Shown: positions 18,367 to 25,584 of the stretch, in pieces
How the letters are laid out: every line of letters starts with the position of its first letter
Numbering within the stretch: position 1 is the first letter of the stretch
NCBI RefSeq assembly: GCF_014337925.2
Contig: NZ_CP143423.1
Span: forward strand, 3,998,501 to 4,062,500
Direction: 5' to 3'
Length of the DNA: 64,000 nucleotides
Origin: Roseobacter fucihabitans
GTDB lineage: Bacteria; Pseudomonadota; Alphaproteobacteria; Rhodobacterales; Rhodobacteraceae
The notes under the pieces: generated by a model
What the model saw: only the letters and a program-made list of their open reading frames with translations
Told to the model about the DNA's origin: nothing
The model's database searches: none
Translations under genes and position numbers: made by a program

Positions 18367-18728
18367 ATGAAAACAACAATTTTTATGCTCAATGCTCAGT
18401 TTTCTACTTTTTATAATATCTACGTCAGCAGGCTAATTTGCTTAGCATATCCTGGCTCAGACAGCGATACCCTTCTGCTCGATGTGCAGGCGGATCTGCT
18501 TGACGCGTTGAATACACGCATGATCGTGCCTCTGATCGCGATCAGCAAAGCACCGGTCCCGGCAAAACGACTTAATCCGGGTTCGTGATCGACGGCAATG
18601 AATATGTCATGGTGACACACTTCATGGCGGACGTACCCAGGTCGATCCTGGGGGACCCGCAGACCAGCCTGAAAGATAGATTTAATGATATCACAACGGC
18701 GATTAATATACTGATACAGGGGTTCTGA
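18367..18728 (+). pseudogene. Frameshifted CcdB-type toxin
   Basis: In the first frame the segment LLLDVQADLLDALNTRMIVP is very close to CcdB, the gyrase-poisoning toxin; it ends RLNPGS-stop at about 18588. In another frame from about 18585 follow DGNEYVMVTHFMADVPRSIL and NDITTAINILIQGF, which match the CcdB C-terminus. One missing base near CCGGGTTCG (18576-18584) explains the break. The N-terminal 25 residues look abnormal, and no CcdA antitoxin is visible upstream, so the system is dead. Confidence 0.8.
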
Positions 18729-18883
18729 AGTCGATGAATTTAGCCCTCTCTATTCTACGCAAGACTATTCAATTGACCCGGTCTTTGTCAGGCAACTCGC
18801 TGCCTCACCGATTTTTCGTCAAGATTTCATTATCTCATACCCCATGATTCTCCTTCACATCCGCCCATTCAATACCAACAGCT

Positions 18884-19132
18884 CTAGTATGGCTCCGACC
18901 CGTCGCCGTTATTCCAGACCAACTTGTCGTCCTCACTGTCGCCGCCCTGAACAATGTCTTTGCCGGGGCCACCAACGATCTTGTCATCACCGAACAGGCC
19001 AAAAACGATGTCATCGCCGTCCTTGACGTTGATGTTGTCGTTACCAAACGAGCCGAAAACAAGGTTGTTATTGATCGTTCCGTGGATAGTGCCGTTACCA
19101 AAAGTCAGGTTGAAAAAGTTAAAGCGTGACAT
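18884..19132 (-). pseudogene. N-terminal fragment of an RTX-type calcium-binding protein
   Basis: 82 residues from an ATG with AGGAACACCTC upstream. It contains degenerate RTX nonapeptides (GNDNINVKDGDDIVFGLFG, GDDKIVGGPGKDIVQGGD) that bind calcium in secreted proteins, then stops at DGSEPY where further repeats would be expected. The 5' side is interrupted 23 bases upstream of the ATG by the IS1595-type transposon. The remaining piece lacks a secretion signal and is probably a remnant; a tiny intact protein is less likely. Confidence 0.55.
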
Positions 19133-19162
19133 GAGGTGTTCCTCCGAAGGGTACTAAAAAAA

Positions 19163-19186
19163 GGCGATTATATACTTGACAAACCC
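19163..19186 (+). repeat. Left terminal inverted repeat of the IS1595-type transposon
   Basis: 24 bases identical to the reverse complement of 22619-22642. Confidence 0.92.
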
Positions 19187-19255
19187 ACAGGCAAAGCGTA
19201 GTTTTATCTCAACAAGTTAGAGGTTATTCCAATATCCGTTCTTTCCGCCCCTTAC

Positions 19256-20197
19256 ATGCATGACGAAGCAGCAGCGTTTGCGCACGTTGAATCCATGCTC
19301 TGGGCTGATGGTCCAGTTTGCCCGCACTGTGGTGTGGTAGATAGCGCGTACCTCCTTACAGGTGTTCGCACTAAGGCCAGCAAGAAGAACCCCGAAGGCA
19401 AAGAGCGCCACGGCCTGTGGAAGTGCCGCGAGTGCCGCAAGCAGTTCACTGTCCGCAAGGGCACGATCTTTGAAGAAAGCCACCTGCCGCTTCACTTTTG
19501 GCTGCAAGCCATTCACCTGATGGTGTCCAGCAAGAAGGGTATCAGCAGCCACCAGCTTCACCGCGTGCTGGGCATCACGTACAAGTCTGCATGGTTCCTG
19601 ACACACCGCATTCGCGAGTGTATGCGTGACGGTGCGCTGGCACCATTCGGCAGCAACGGTGGCACGGTTGAGGTAGACGAAACTTTCATCGGCACAAAGC
19701 ACAAGAAGGCGGAAGGCGCGCGCGGCTATGCCCACAAGAACGCGATGCTGACACTTGTAGACCGCGACACCAAACAAGCCAAGTCCATCGTAGTTGATAA
19801 TATCAAGAAGGACACACTGGTGCCGATCCTGCGCGAGAACATCGCCAAGGAAGCGGTGATCTACACCGACGAGGCCAAGCAATACACGCACCTTGGCCGT
19901 GACTTTGCAGACCACGACTTCACCACGCACAGCAAGGGCGAGTACGTAAAGCGCGAGAAGCCACAGGTTCACACCAACACGGTTGAAGGCTTCTACAGTA
20001 TTTTCAAGCGCGGCATGAAGGGCGTGTATCAGCACTGCGGCAAACAGCACCTTCACCGGTATGCGGCTGAGTTTGATTTTCGTTATAACAACCGCGTTGC
20101 AAACGGCGTGGACGATGTGGAGCGTGGCCAGATTGCGCTGCGCGGTGTCGTTGGCAAGCGTCTTACATATCAAGGGCCTAACGAAAAAAACGTCTAA
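19256..20197 (+). CDS. IS1595 family (ISXO2-like) transposase
   Basis: 313 residues. An N-terminal zinc ribbon (CPHCGVVDSAYLL...CRECRKQF) is followed by the ISXO2 DDE-type catalytic domain: VEVDETFIGTKHKK (first D/E), VIYTDEAKQY (second D) and HTNTVEGFYSIFKRG (with the N/E). The frame is open upstream to about 19202 (NKLEVIPISVLSAPY looks native), so the true start may lie before the ATG and use a rare codon. It appears intact. Confidence 0.92.
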   Translation: MHDEAAAFAHVESMLWADGPVCPHCGVVDSAYLLTGVRTKASKKNPEGKERHGLWKCRECRKQFTVRKGTIFEESHLPLHFWLQAIHLMVSSKKGISSHQLHRVLGITYKSAWFLTHRIRECMRDGALAPFGSNGGTVEVDETFIGTKHKKAEGARGYAHKNAMLTLVDRDTKQAKSIVVDNIKKDTLVPILRENIAKEAVIYTDEAKQYTHLGRDFADHDFTTHSKGEYVKREKPQVHTNTVEGFYSIFKRGMKGVYQHCGKQHLHRYAAEFDFRYNNRVANGVDDVERGQIALRGVVGKRLTYQGPNEKNV

Positions 20198-21036
20198 ATG
20201 ATGAGGTTTCCGTTGAATAATGGCACTAAATGCGGTAGGTTCCTCGCAGAGCGATCATGCATCGAATATCCTGATGAGGTCAGGAGAGCGCCTTGAGCGT
20301 ATGCTGTTACAAGCTGTAGGTGTATGGGGTTCTGCCTAGGAATTCGGTTCCAGGCTGTAAAGCCGGAAGCTTCTGATGGGGAATCATTTTCCAAACCTGT
20401 CAGTTTTGAGTTTTTCAATACGAGTTTGGCCAACTCAACCTTTGGTTTGCGGGTCAAGGTACCGTGAGTTTTTTACGGATGAGGTGACGCCTAAAATCAC
20501 ATCGTTTAGTTGGAGTAAGTCATCAGTTTTTGAGTCTCGCGCTTCCATCCCAGTTAATGGGCCAAAAGTGAGCCCGTAATCTTTCCCCGCACCATTGTTC
20601 AGGATTTTCTGTAGGTCTGGGATTTTGGTGGTGCTATGCCTTCTGTCGAGGCACACGAAGCAGGACGCTTGCTCACAGTATCTTGCGATAAATTGGTGGA
20701 GAATGAGCTGATAGTAGTTTTTTGAGAGCCCTAGATCACGGTCGCCATCATTATATAGATGGTGCTTCCACTTTGAGTTGTCGAATGTGGCGCAATGGAA
20801 GGCGATCATGCCGCTGTCAACCATCTCAAAATATAGATTTATCAGATCCCGATAGGCATCAACTTTCTGATTTGATACCTTGCTCCACTTTAGTTCTGCA
20901 AACATGTTATGCCGCTTCCGAAATTCGAATACCCTTTGATAAATTTGCCTAAGATTAGATGAGACAGACTGGACCTGTCGCGCTTTTGTGCCGCCCCAGG
21001 TGCTCGTTTAAGCCACTTTCCGTTCAAAAGCGTACC

Positions 21037-21077
21037 ATTGCCCGGCAGGCGATTGCAAAGCAATCTGCCGAGAGGGG
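21037..21077 (+). repeat. Palindromic element family A, copy 1 (41 bp)
   Basis: Starts ATTGCCCGGCA, ends GAGAGGGG, with the hairpin GATTGC-AAA-GCAATC inside a GGCA/TGCC stem. In orfB of the IS3 element, in opposite orientation to the gene. Gene sequence between the two flanks is missing. Confidence 0.9.
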
Positions 21078-21189
21078 GCGGCATTATCATAGCAATTTCC
21101 TTTGCCGCTCATCGATACCTTGAAGCCATGCTGGCGCAGGACCTTCTGATAATCATGAGAACAATATTGGCTGCCGCGATCCGTGTGGT

Positions 21190-21230
21190 GCCCTCTCGGC
21201 AGATTACCTTGTAATCGCCTGTCGGGTAAT
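21190..21230 (-). repeat. Palindromic element family A, copy 2 (41 bp)
   Basis: Minus-strand copy with ends ATTACCCGACA and GAGAGGGC; the stem carries compensated changes (GATTAC/GTAATC). Excision restores the orfB codons I-Y-H-T-D. Target flank CATTT, the weakest match to the CATCC consensus. Confidence 0.88.
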
Positions 21231-21486
21231 AAATGCAGTCTTTCGGCGGTAACCGGAATGCAATCGCCATCTTCAGCGCCCTAATTGCCAGATCGCGCTT
21301 CATGCGATTACTGACGGCCCAACCAACGACGCGCCTTGAATGCAGGTCGAGGATGACAGCCAGGTACAACCAACCCTCTCGGGTCCAAACGTAGCTGATG
21401 TCACCAGCCCACTTCTGATTTGGCGCATCTGCGGTGAAGTCCCGATCCAGCAGGTTCGGCGCTATGTTGAACTTATGGTCGCTGTC

Positions 21487-21527
21487 CCCCTCTCAGCAGA
21501 TTGCTGTGCAATCGCCTGCCGGGCAAT
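21487..21527 (-). repeat. Palindromic element family A, copy 3 (41 bp)
   Basis: Minus-strand copy with ends ATTGCCCGGCA and GAGAGGGG and stem GATTGC/GCAATC. Inserted after CAACC in orfB; excision restores V-T-T-D-S-D-H-K. Confidence 0.9.
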
Positions 21528-21685
21528 GGTTGTGACCTTGTGTTTACGGGTCCTGACCACGGTTATTCCGTTCTGACGCATCAGACGACCAACACGACGA
21601 TGGCCAACATTCAGACCGATCTCCTTCAGCTCTTCAGTCATGCGCGGTCGACCATAGCTGCCCGGGCTGAGACGGGACCGCTCCT

Positions 21686-21721
21686 TCCCTCTCATGTATT
21701 TTCAATACACTGCCGGGCAAT
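21686..21721 (-). repeat. Palindromic element family A, copy 4 (36 bp, short hairpin)
   Basis: Minus-strand copy with ends ATTGCCCGGCA and GAGAGGGA but a different hairpin, TGTATT-GAA-AATACA. Inserted after CATCC in orfB; excision restores A-H-I-Q-E-R-S-R. Confidence 0.88.
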
Positions 21722-21856
21722 GGATGTGCGCAAGCGTGACCAAGTCAGACCGCCGTCTTCGGCTGGCAGGACGGTTGCGGAATGCGCGTAGCCCGCTTGT
21801 GCTGACGCCCACAACATTGCACAACCGGTTGGCTGGGAAGCTGCACCTGTGTTCTT

Positions 21857-21892
21857 CCCCTCTCGTGCATTTTCAATGCACTGCCGGGCAGT
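21857..21892 (-). repeat. Palindromic element family A, copy 5 (36 bp, short hairpin)
   Basis: Minus-strand copy with ends ACTGCCCGGCA and GAGAGGGG and hairpin GTGCATT-GAA-AATGCAC. Inserted after TATCC near the orfB start; 36 bases keep the frame. Excision restores R-F-I-Q-E-H-R. Confidence 0.9.
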
Positions 21893-21907
21893 GGATAAAC
21901 CTAAATC

Positions 21908-22183
21908 TCATTGCTTTAGGCCCGCGAAGAACTGGGTGGCCCTTTTTAAGATCTCCCTCTTCTCCTTCAGGAGTCGGTTCTCCCGTCGAAGTCGATCATT
22001 CTCTTGAGCGAGGCTCAAATCCTCTTTCGACACCACGTCTGTATCTCGGTGCGCGGTGATCCATTTGTTCAGCGTCGACATCCCGACACCCAGATCGCCA
22101 GCCACCTGCTTGCGCGTCAGCCCACTGGTCAATGCGATACGCATTGCATCTTGGCGGAATTCGTCCGTTCGTTTCAGTCCCAT
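21908..22183 (-). CDS. IS3 family OrfA (helix-turn-helix protein)
   Basis: 91 residues: LTRKQVAGDLGVGMSTLNKW is the helix-turn-helix, and DLSLAQENDRLRRENRLLKE is the leucine-zipper coiled coil that joins OrfA to OrfB. It ends ATGA, overlapping the orfB start, as needed for frameshift or coupled expression. It is intact although orfB is not. Confidence 0.88.
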   Translation of the reverse strand: MGLKRTDEFRQDAMRIALTSGLTRKQVAGDLGVGMSTLNKWITAHRDTDVVSKEDLSLAQENDRLRRENRLLKEKREILKRATQFFAGLKQ

Positions 22184-22370
22184 AGTCCGTCTCCTTTGGT
22201 GCAGTAAATGCTATCAAAGGAGCGGCATCAAACCGCGACAGGTCCAGCTGCCGTGCCACCTACCAATGAGAACTTGGCTGAGGTAATGTCGCTCTCATCC
22301 GCAAAAAATGCATACCTTTGAATAGGCAGCGGAAGGAATCTGAGTTTCTTTTCAGTCATAAGGAGATTAC

Positions 22371-22604
22371 ATGCCTGACGCCGACAAGAGTCAACTAGAC
22401 CGCTTCAAAGAAGCCGCCCGCGAGATCGGGACGGACGACGACGAAGCGAAGTTCAACGAGAAGCTAGGCAAGCTGGTCGCGCGTGAAAAGGTCAAATGCC
22501 TCGCCTGCGGTGGCACAGGCGTTATGCCCGTCGAAGACCGCAAGCACTTTCAAGACAGCGAAGACACGACCTGCAAAAACTGTAAAGGCGCAGGCGAAGT
22601 CTAG
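22371..22604 (+). CDS. Small zinc-ribbon (DnaJ-type CxxCxGxG) protein, transposon passenger
   Basis: 77 residues, acidic N-terminus followed by two CxxCxGxG-like knuckles: CLACGGTG and CKNCKGAGEV, separated by about 27 residues, as in the zinc-binding domain of DnaJ. It begins with AAGGAGATTAC as RBS, only 11 bases from the divergent DUF3800 start, and lies just inside the right end of the IS1595-type transposon. Function unknown; similar small proteins are seen as cargo of this type of element. Confidence 0.75.
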   Translation: MPDADKSQLDRFKEAAREIGTDDDEAKFNEKLGKLVAREKVKCLACGGTGVMPVEDRKHFQDSEDTTCKNCKGAGEV

Positions 22605-22618
22605 CCCTGCGTCACATC

Positions 22619-22642
22619 GGGTTTGTCAAGTATATAATCGCC
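22619..22642 (-). repeat. Right terminal inverted repeat of the IS1595-type transposon
   Basis: 24 bases identical to the reverse complement of 19163-19186; it sits 14 bases after the zinc-ribbon passenger gene's stop. Confidence 0.92.
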
Positions 22643-22649
22643 AAAAAAA

Positions 22650-22840
22650 GGACCTCGTCAACCTGTCACTGACGTAATTCAGTGCGTCTCAAGCCGCCGA
22701 GATACCCCCTGGTCGTGGCTTGTTGAAAAACGGTTCAAAAAACGATTTTGGGATTTCACGATAACCTTGAATGTTGGGCGCGCGCGCCGTTGTGCCCGAG
22801 CAGTTTTTCACGCTCTCACTGACAAAAAAATCCGGACGCC
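22650..22840. other. Gap between transposon end and prophage remnant; no gene seen
   Basis: Low-information sequence with no convincing frame. It presumably held the 3' part of the truncated phage peptidase gene or other prophage DNA now decayed. Confidence 0.5.
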
Positions 22841-23101
22841 CTAGCGCCCAGGGTATATTCCTTGAATGTTCTCTAACAAGCAGGCAAATAAACCAAGCAA
22901 GCAAACGCCACGAACTTTCTTGCCGCAACACCAGCTTAGTGTGTTACCGTCCTTCATGTAAGCGCCAAGCCAATCATCGGCCCATCCTTCGCCGTGAAGC
23001 TTGTGAAAACATGTGTTCGTGAAGGTCAGGCAATCGTGATCACCCCATGCGAAGGGCCTATCTCTCACGCTATCAAGATACGCGTTCAAGGCGCGCATCA
23101 T
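22841..23101 (-). pseudogene. Phage NlpC/P60-type cell wall peptidase, truncated
   Basis: Begins MMRALNAYLDSVRDRPFAWG then DHDCLTF, the DHDC motif holding the catalytic cysteine of the tail-associated NlpC/P60-like (DUF6950-type) peptidases found next to tail tip genes. Similarity ends after GAYMKDG (about residue 52); the rest of the frame looks unrelated. Its start overlaps the stop of the upstream tail gene (ATGA), the normal lambdoid and GTA order. Confidence 0.65.
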
Positions 23102-23577
23102 GGCTGCCGACCCCATGCGACTTCTTTGTCAGCCAGGTCAGCAACAAAGCTGAACCCCGTGTCACCGGGGAAAAGTGCCTGCTGGCTTTCATGCGTGTAC
23201 CGCTTGGCACGCGCGCGCTCCAACTCCACGAGCTTGCTGTCCACCAGCAAAGTAAATGCGCTTGTGTCGCCTGAATCCACCCCGTTCAGAGTATTCATAA
23301 GGCCGCTGAATACCTCGACAACATCGGCAACCCCGATCACCCCAAACATCACCCGGCACGCCCGGCCTTGATACGGTTCAATCAGCGCGAGTGAGACAAC
23401 TTCACTGGAGATACCAGACAGTGTTATTTCAGCGCCAATCGCGGTCAGATCTCCGGCCTCGCCAAATTCGCCTATGCCAAGAAAGCCACCCGCCCCGGCG
23501 TATGTCTCACCTTCTATGGTTAGATCATTGTAACCCGTCCATATCCGCAGGGGCGACCATGAGCGGAGCACGAACAA
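23098..23577 (-). pseudogene. Phage tail assembly protein, 5' truncated
   Basis: 159 residues in frame. It contains RIWTGYNDLTIEGETYAGAG, LSGISSEVVSLALIEPYQGR, FSGLMNTL and KRYTHESQQALFPGDTGFSF, a pattern I recognise from a tail protein that precedes the NlpC/P60 peptidase in Rhodobacterales prophages. The N-terminus is missing: the frame runs into the integrase fragment at about 23565. So a large internal deletion joined the tail module to the integrase. Confidence 0.65.
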
Positions 23578-23908
23578 GCGCCGCTTGCCCGCCCCAATAC
23601 CGCACCAGTTGTTGGCCCACCTTAAGCGATGGAAGTCTCAAGGCTCGGTGTGGGCTGTGGAATACGAGGGCGCGCGCGTTGGTGATGTAAAGCGAGCTTT
23701 CAGCAAGGCAACAAGATCCGCCGAGCTAGAAGGCGTCACGCCGCACACGCTAAAGCACACAGCAATCACTTGGACCCTACAGGGTGGCGCTACTGTCTGG
23801 GATTGCGCAGGGTTCTTTTCGACCAGTGCAGAAACAGTAGAGCGCACTTATGGGCACCATGCTGCGGACTACCAAGAATCGGCCCTAAGAGCCGTGGAGA
23901 GACGGTGA
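23567..23908 (+). pseudogene. Phage tyrosine integrase, C-terminal fragment
   Basis: Reads RRLPAPIPHQLLAHLKRWKS, then VTPHTLKHTAITW (catalytic HxxK/R region) and AETVERTYGHHAADY, which contains the last histidine and the nucleophilic tyrosine of site-specific recombinases. The N-terminal half is gone and phage tail sequence abuts it. It ends 69 bases from the 3' end of tRNA-Arg, the usual place for the integrase of an element integrated in a tRNA gene. Confidence 0.8.
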
Positions 23909-23976
23909 AAATGGGTGTTTCTGTTACGCGTAACAGAAATTCTATTGCGCAAAGAATTCAAAACCCCTTGTTTATA

Positions 23977-24053
<77 letters not shown>

Positions 24054-24186
24054 ATACCGTTCGCGAGATGCTTACGCCATGCTTACGCAAAATTTTCGTC
24101 GGCATGAAGAGCAAACCCGATATTCGCTCAAACCGTTGTTTAGTCACTTCTTTTTTCAACACCCTAAGACATCGCCAGATTTGACT

Positions 24187-24231
24187 TCCGCCCTCGGAGG
24201 GCGGCGCTCCATCCACCTGAGCTATGGGTGC
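24187..24231 (-). pseudogene. 5' part of a second tRNA-Arg (CCG-like), truncated
   Basis: The minus strand from 24231 reads GCACCCATAGCTCAGGTGG through an anticodon arm CCGCC-CTCCGAG-GGCGG, paralleling the intact tRNA-Arg 178 bases away. The variable loop, T arm and acceptor 3' strand are missing. Its anticodon stem has paired differences from the intact copy, so it is a related but distinct gene. Probably the host tRNA cut by integration, with the downstream copy brought or restored by the element. Confidence 0.7.
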
Positions 24232-24521
24232 CTCACAGTATCGAACTGACTGAACTGCGCTTACCGGACCTTCAACCTTATTGCATCAGAAACCAAGCCG
24301 TCTGCAAGGCGCTTTTCGCGTGATGACCTCCGAATTTTCGTTTTTCCATAGTAGGCAATAAAATTCGGAGGTCAATTTTGATGCAACTGCGCTGCAAACG
24401 CTTTTACTCGACGGCAAATACGTATGCGATCAACGCGTTGAAGGCCTGCAAATGCAAATCGCGGTTTGATAGCATAGGGCCTTCTGGCGAAAAACAGAAC
24501 GTGTTGAATGTCATTGAGAAC
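24232..24521. other. Non-coding stretch with one strong inverted repeat
   Basis: No gene seen. It contains the 14-bp inverted repeat described separately (24325-24373) and ends at the IS21 terminus. Confidence 0.5.
24325..24373. repeat. 14-bp perfect inverted repeat with 21-base loop
   Basis: GACCTCCGAATTTT at 24325-24338 pairs exactly with AAAATTCGGAGGTC at 24360-24373; one further T-A pair extends it. It could be a terminator-like hairpin, a regulator site or the ends of a tiny non-autonomous element. Confidence 0.6.
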
Positions 24522-24721
24522 TGAGCCGGTATTTTCACCGAGATTTGACCCGCTGTTAGTTATGTATCGGTAGCTATGCTTTGGTCAATGTGGTGGCCTC
24601 CTTTGTGGTTTTCTTTGCGGCCTCTGAGCTGGTCTTGAAGCGGTAGCTGTCGTTGCCTGTTTCGAGGATGTTGCAGCGGTGGGTAAGCCGGTCGAGCAAC
24701 GCTGTTGTCATCTTTGCATCC

Positions 24722-24763
24722 ATTGCCCGGCAGTCGTTTTGTGCAGCAAAACGATGAGAGGGG
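24722..24763 (+). repeat. Palindromic element family A, copy 6 (42 bp)
   Basis: Ends ATTGCCCGGCA and GAGAGGGG with hairpin TCGTTTTG-TGCAG-CAAAACGA. After CATCC in istB; 42 bases keep the frame and excision restores V-F-G-D-A-K-M. Confidence 0.9.
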
Positions 24764-24898
24764 CCAAAGACCTGGGCCCATTCACTGAAGCTGAGGTTGG
24801 TTGTGATGATGACACTGGTGCGCTCATAGAGCTTGCTCATAAGGTGGAACAGCAGTGCGCCGCCTGACGGGCTGAACGGCAGGTAGCCAAGCTCGTCC

Positions 24899-24935
24899 AT
24901 TGCCCGGCAATGCATGTTTACATGCATGAGAGGGG
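24899..24935 (+). repeat. Palindromic element family A, copy 7 (37 bp)
   Basis: Ends ATTGCCCGGCA and GAGAGGGG with hairpin ATGCATGT-TT-ACATGCAT. After CGTCC in istB; excision restores the Walker B sequence L-V-I-L-D-E-L-G-Y. Confidence 0.9.
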
Positions 24936-24975
24936 AGGATGACCAAGTCGATTTTTGTGAGCATCTCAGCCATTC

Positions 24976-25015
24976 ACTGACCGGCAGGGTATCGCGACGC
25001 GATGTCCCGAGAGGT
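24976..25015 (+). repeat. Palindromic element family A, degenerate copy 8 (about 40 bp)
   Basis: Ends ACTGACCGGCA and CGAGAGGT with hairpin ATCGC-GAC-GCGAT. It follows CATTC in istB between K-A-G-K and M-A-E-M. Ends are partly mutated, so it looks older than the others. Confidence 0.75.
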
Positions 25016-25175
25016 TTCCCGGCCTTTCCGAGGGCCTTTTCCTGTTCCAATGCATTGACCAGTTCGACGGTGGAATAGAAGCGCACTTTGCGTCTGTGGT
25101 GCTCACCGATAGCGGTGGCAACATGGCTTTTGCCGGTTCCAGGTCCGCCAATCAGAACCACGTTTTCCGCATTCT

Positions 25176-25216
25176 CCCCTCTCGGCAGATTGCTTCGCAA
25201 TACCCTGCCGGGCAAT
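25176..25216 (-). repeat. Palindromic element family A, copy 9 (41 bp)
   Basis: Minus-strand copy with ends ATTGCCCGGCA and GAGAGGGG and hairpin TATTGC-GAA-GCAATC. After CATAC in istB; excision restores E-F-I-Q-N-A-E-N-V-V. Confidence 0.9.
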
Positions 25217-25440
25217 GTATGAACTCACTACGATGGAGTTGACGAACTGTGGCCTCATTGATGTCGCTCGACGCGCAGTCAAAACCCGTGAGGTCCTTAT
25301 AGGATGGGAAGCGCGCCACCTTGGTGTGATAGGCAATGGATCGCACTTCGCGTTCCGCCATTTCCGCCTTGAGCAGTTGAGACAACATCGGGGTGGCCGC
25401 CTCAAATGCTGGAACACCTTGTGTAACCAGACCGTCAACC

Positions 25441-25480
25441 ACTGCCCGACAGGGTATTGCGCAGCAATGCACGAAAGGGG
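25441..25480 (+). repeat. Palindromic element family A, copy 10 (40 bp)
   Basis: Ends ACTGCCCGACA and CGAAAGGGG with hairpin TATTGC-GCA-GCAATG. After CAACC near the istB start. Confidence 0.85.
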
Positions 25481-25493
25481 GCATGCGCCATGT

Positions 25494-25537
25494 CGCACCA
25501 AAGGTGCGCAATTATAGATGCTCGCCTTTGGCGAGAC
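25494..25537 (+). repeat. Palindromic element family B, copy 1 (44 bp, double hairpin)
   Basis: Two hairpins in tandem: CGCACC-AAA-GGTGCG and CTCGCC-TTT-GGCGAG, joined by an A/T-rich spacer, ending GAC. It lies in istB between the codons for K-L and H-M-A-H-A. A second copy sits at 55195-55242 in an unrelated transposase. Confidence 0.85.
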
Positions 25538-25584
25538 GCAGCTTGAGACTGCGCAGCATGATGATAATGGAAGCTCCTGCAGGA

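Larger units (their letters stand above)
21008..21911 (-). pseudogene. IS3 family OrfB transposase, broken by palindromic insertions and an internal deletion
   Basis: Pieces of the rve integrase domain can be read in order: SYGRPRMTEELKEIGLNVGH, GRLMRQNGITVVRTRKHKVT, WAGDISYVWTREGWLYLAVI then LDLHSRRVVGWAVSNRMKRD, and the C-terminal AFERKVA. Palindromes of 36-41 bases interrupt the gene at 21857, 21686, 21487 and 21190; deleting each joins the flanking codons in frame (for example KVTT-DSDHK and CIY-HTDRG). A fifth palindrome at 21037 replaces the stretch from CYDNAA to the last seven residues, so about 60 codons are lost there. Confidence 0.88.
20969..22247 (-). mobile_element. IS3-family insertion sequence, decayed, carrying five palindromic element copies
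   Basis: Imperfect terminal repeats start CTGGACCTGTCGCG at 20969 and, inverted, at 22247 (right copy continues GTTTGATGCCGC). Between them on the minus strand are an intact orfA (21908-22183) and a broken orfB. It lies inside the DUF3800 passenger gene of the IS1595-type transposon. A clean 3-4 base target duplication is not obvious. Confidence 0.85.
20194..22359 (-). pseudogene. DUF3800 protein, split by an IS3 insertion and frameshifted
   Basis: Passenger of the IS1595-type transposon. The 5' part (22359 to 22247) reads MTEKKLRFLPLPIQRYAFFA then DESDITSAKFSLVGGTA, where ADES is the family's N-terminal acidic motif. The 3' part (20968 down) resumes SSNLRQIYQRVFEFRKRHN, FAELKWSKVSNQKVDAYRDL and later FVCLDRRHSTTK. 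Another frameshift near 20446 separates it from ELAKLVLKNSKL...FTAWNR. DUF3800 proteins resemble RNase H folds and are common in defence and mobile contexts; this copy is dead. Confidence 0.8.
19156..22649. mobile_element. IS1595-family transposon with passenger genes, itself interrupted by an IS3 element
   Basis: Perfect 24-bp inverted repeats lie at 19163-19186 and 22619-22642 (outer end GGCGATTATATACTTGAC). Both are flanked by seven A residues (19156-19162 and 22643-22649), compatible with a target duplication in an A tract. Inside are an ISXO2-type transposase, a DUF3800 gene and a small zinc-ribbon protein gene; the last two are not transposition genes and are passengers. An IS3 copy at 20969-22247 splits the DUF3800 gene. 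Removing it gives an original element of about 2.2 kb. Confidence 0.88.
24574..25559 (-). pseudogene. istB: IstB-like ATPase of IS21, interrupted by palindromes
   Basis: AAA+ helper of IS21 transposition. Readable blocks in order: [47 protein letters not shown] (Walker A), [38 protein letters not shown] (Walker B) and [20 protein letters not shown]. Palindromes interrupt it at 25494 (family B), 25441, 25176, 24976, 24899 and 24722. The 42-base copy at 24722 adds 14 codons in frame (F-G before, D-A-K-M after); others shift the frame. A few codons after ATAIG are also missing. Not functional as annotated. Confidence 0.9.

Noticed and set aside
20890-21090. 66-codon minus-strand frame at the IS3/DUF3800 junction as a gene
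   Set aside because: It spans the IS3 terminal repeat and part of a palindrome in a frame unrelated to either gene.
24187-24231. Second functional tRNA-Arg
   Set aside because: The T arm and 3' acceptor strand are missing, so no cloverleaf forms.
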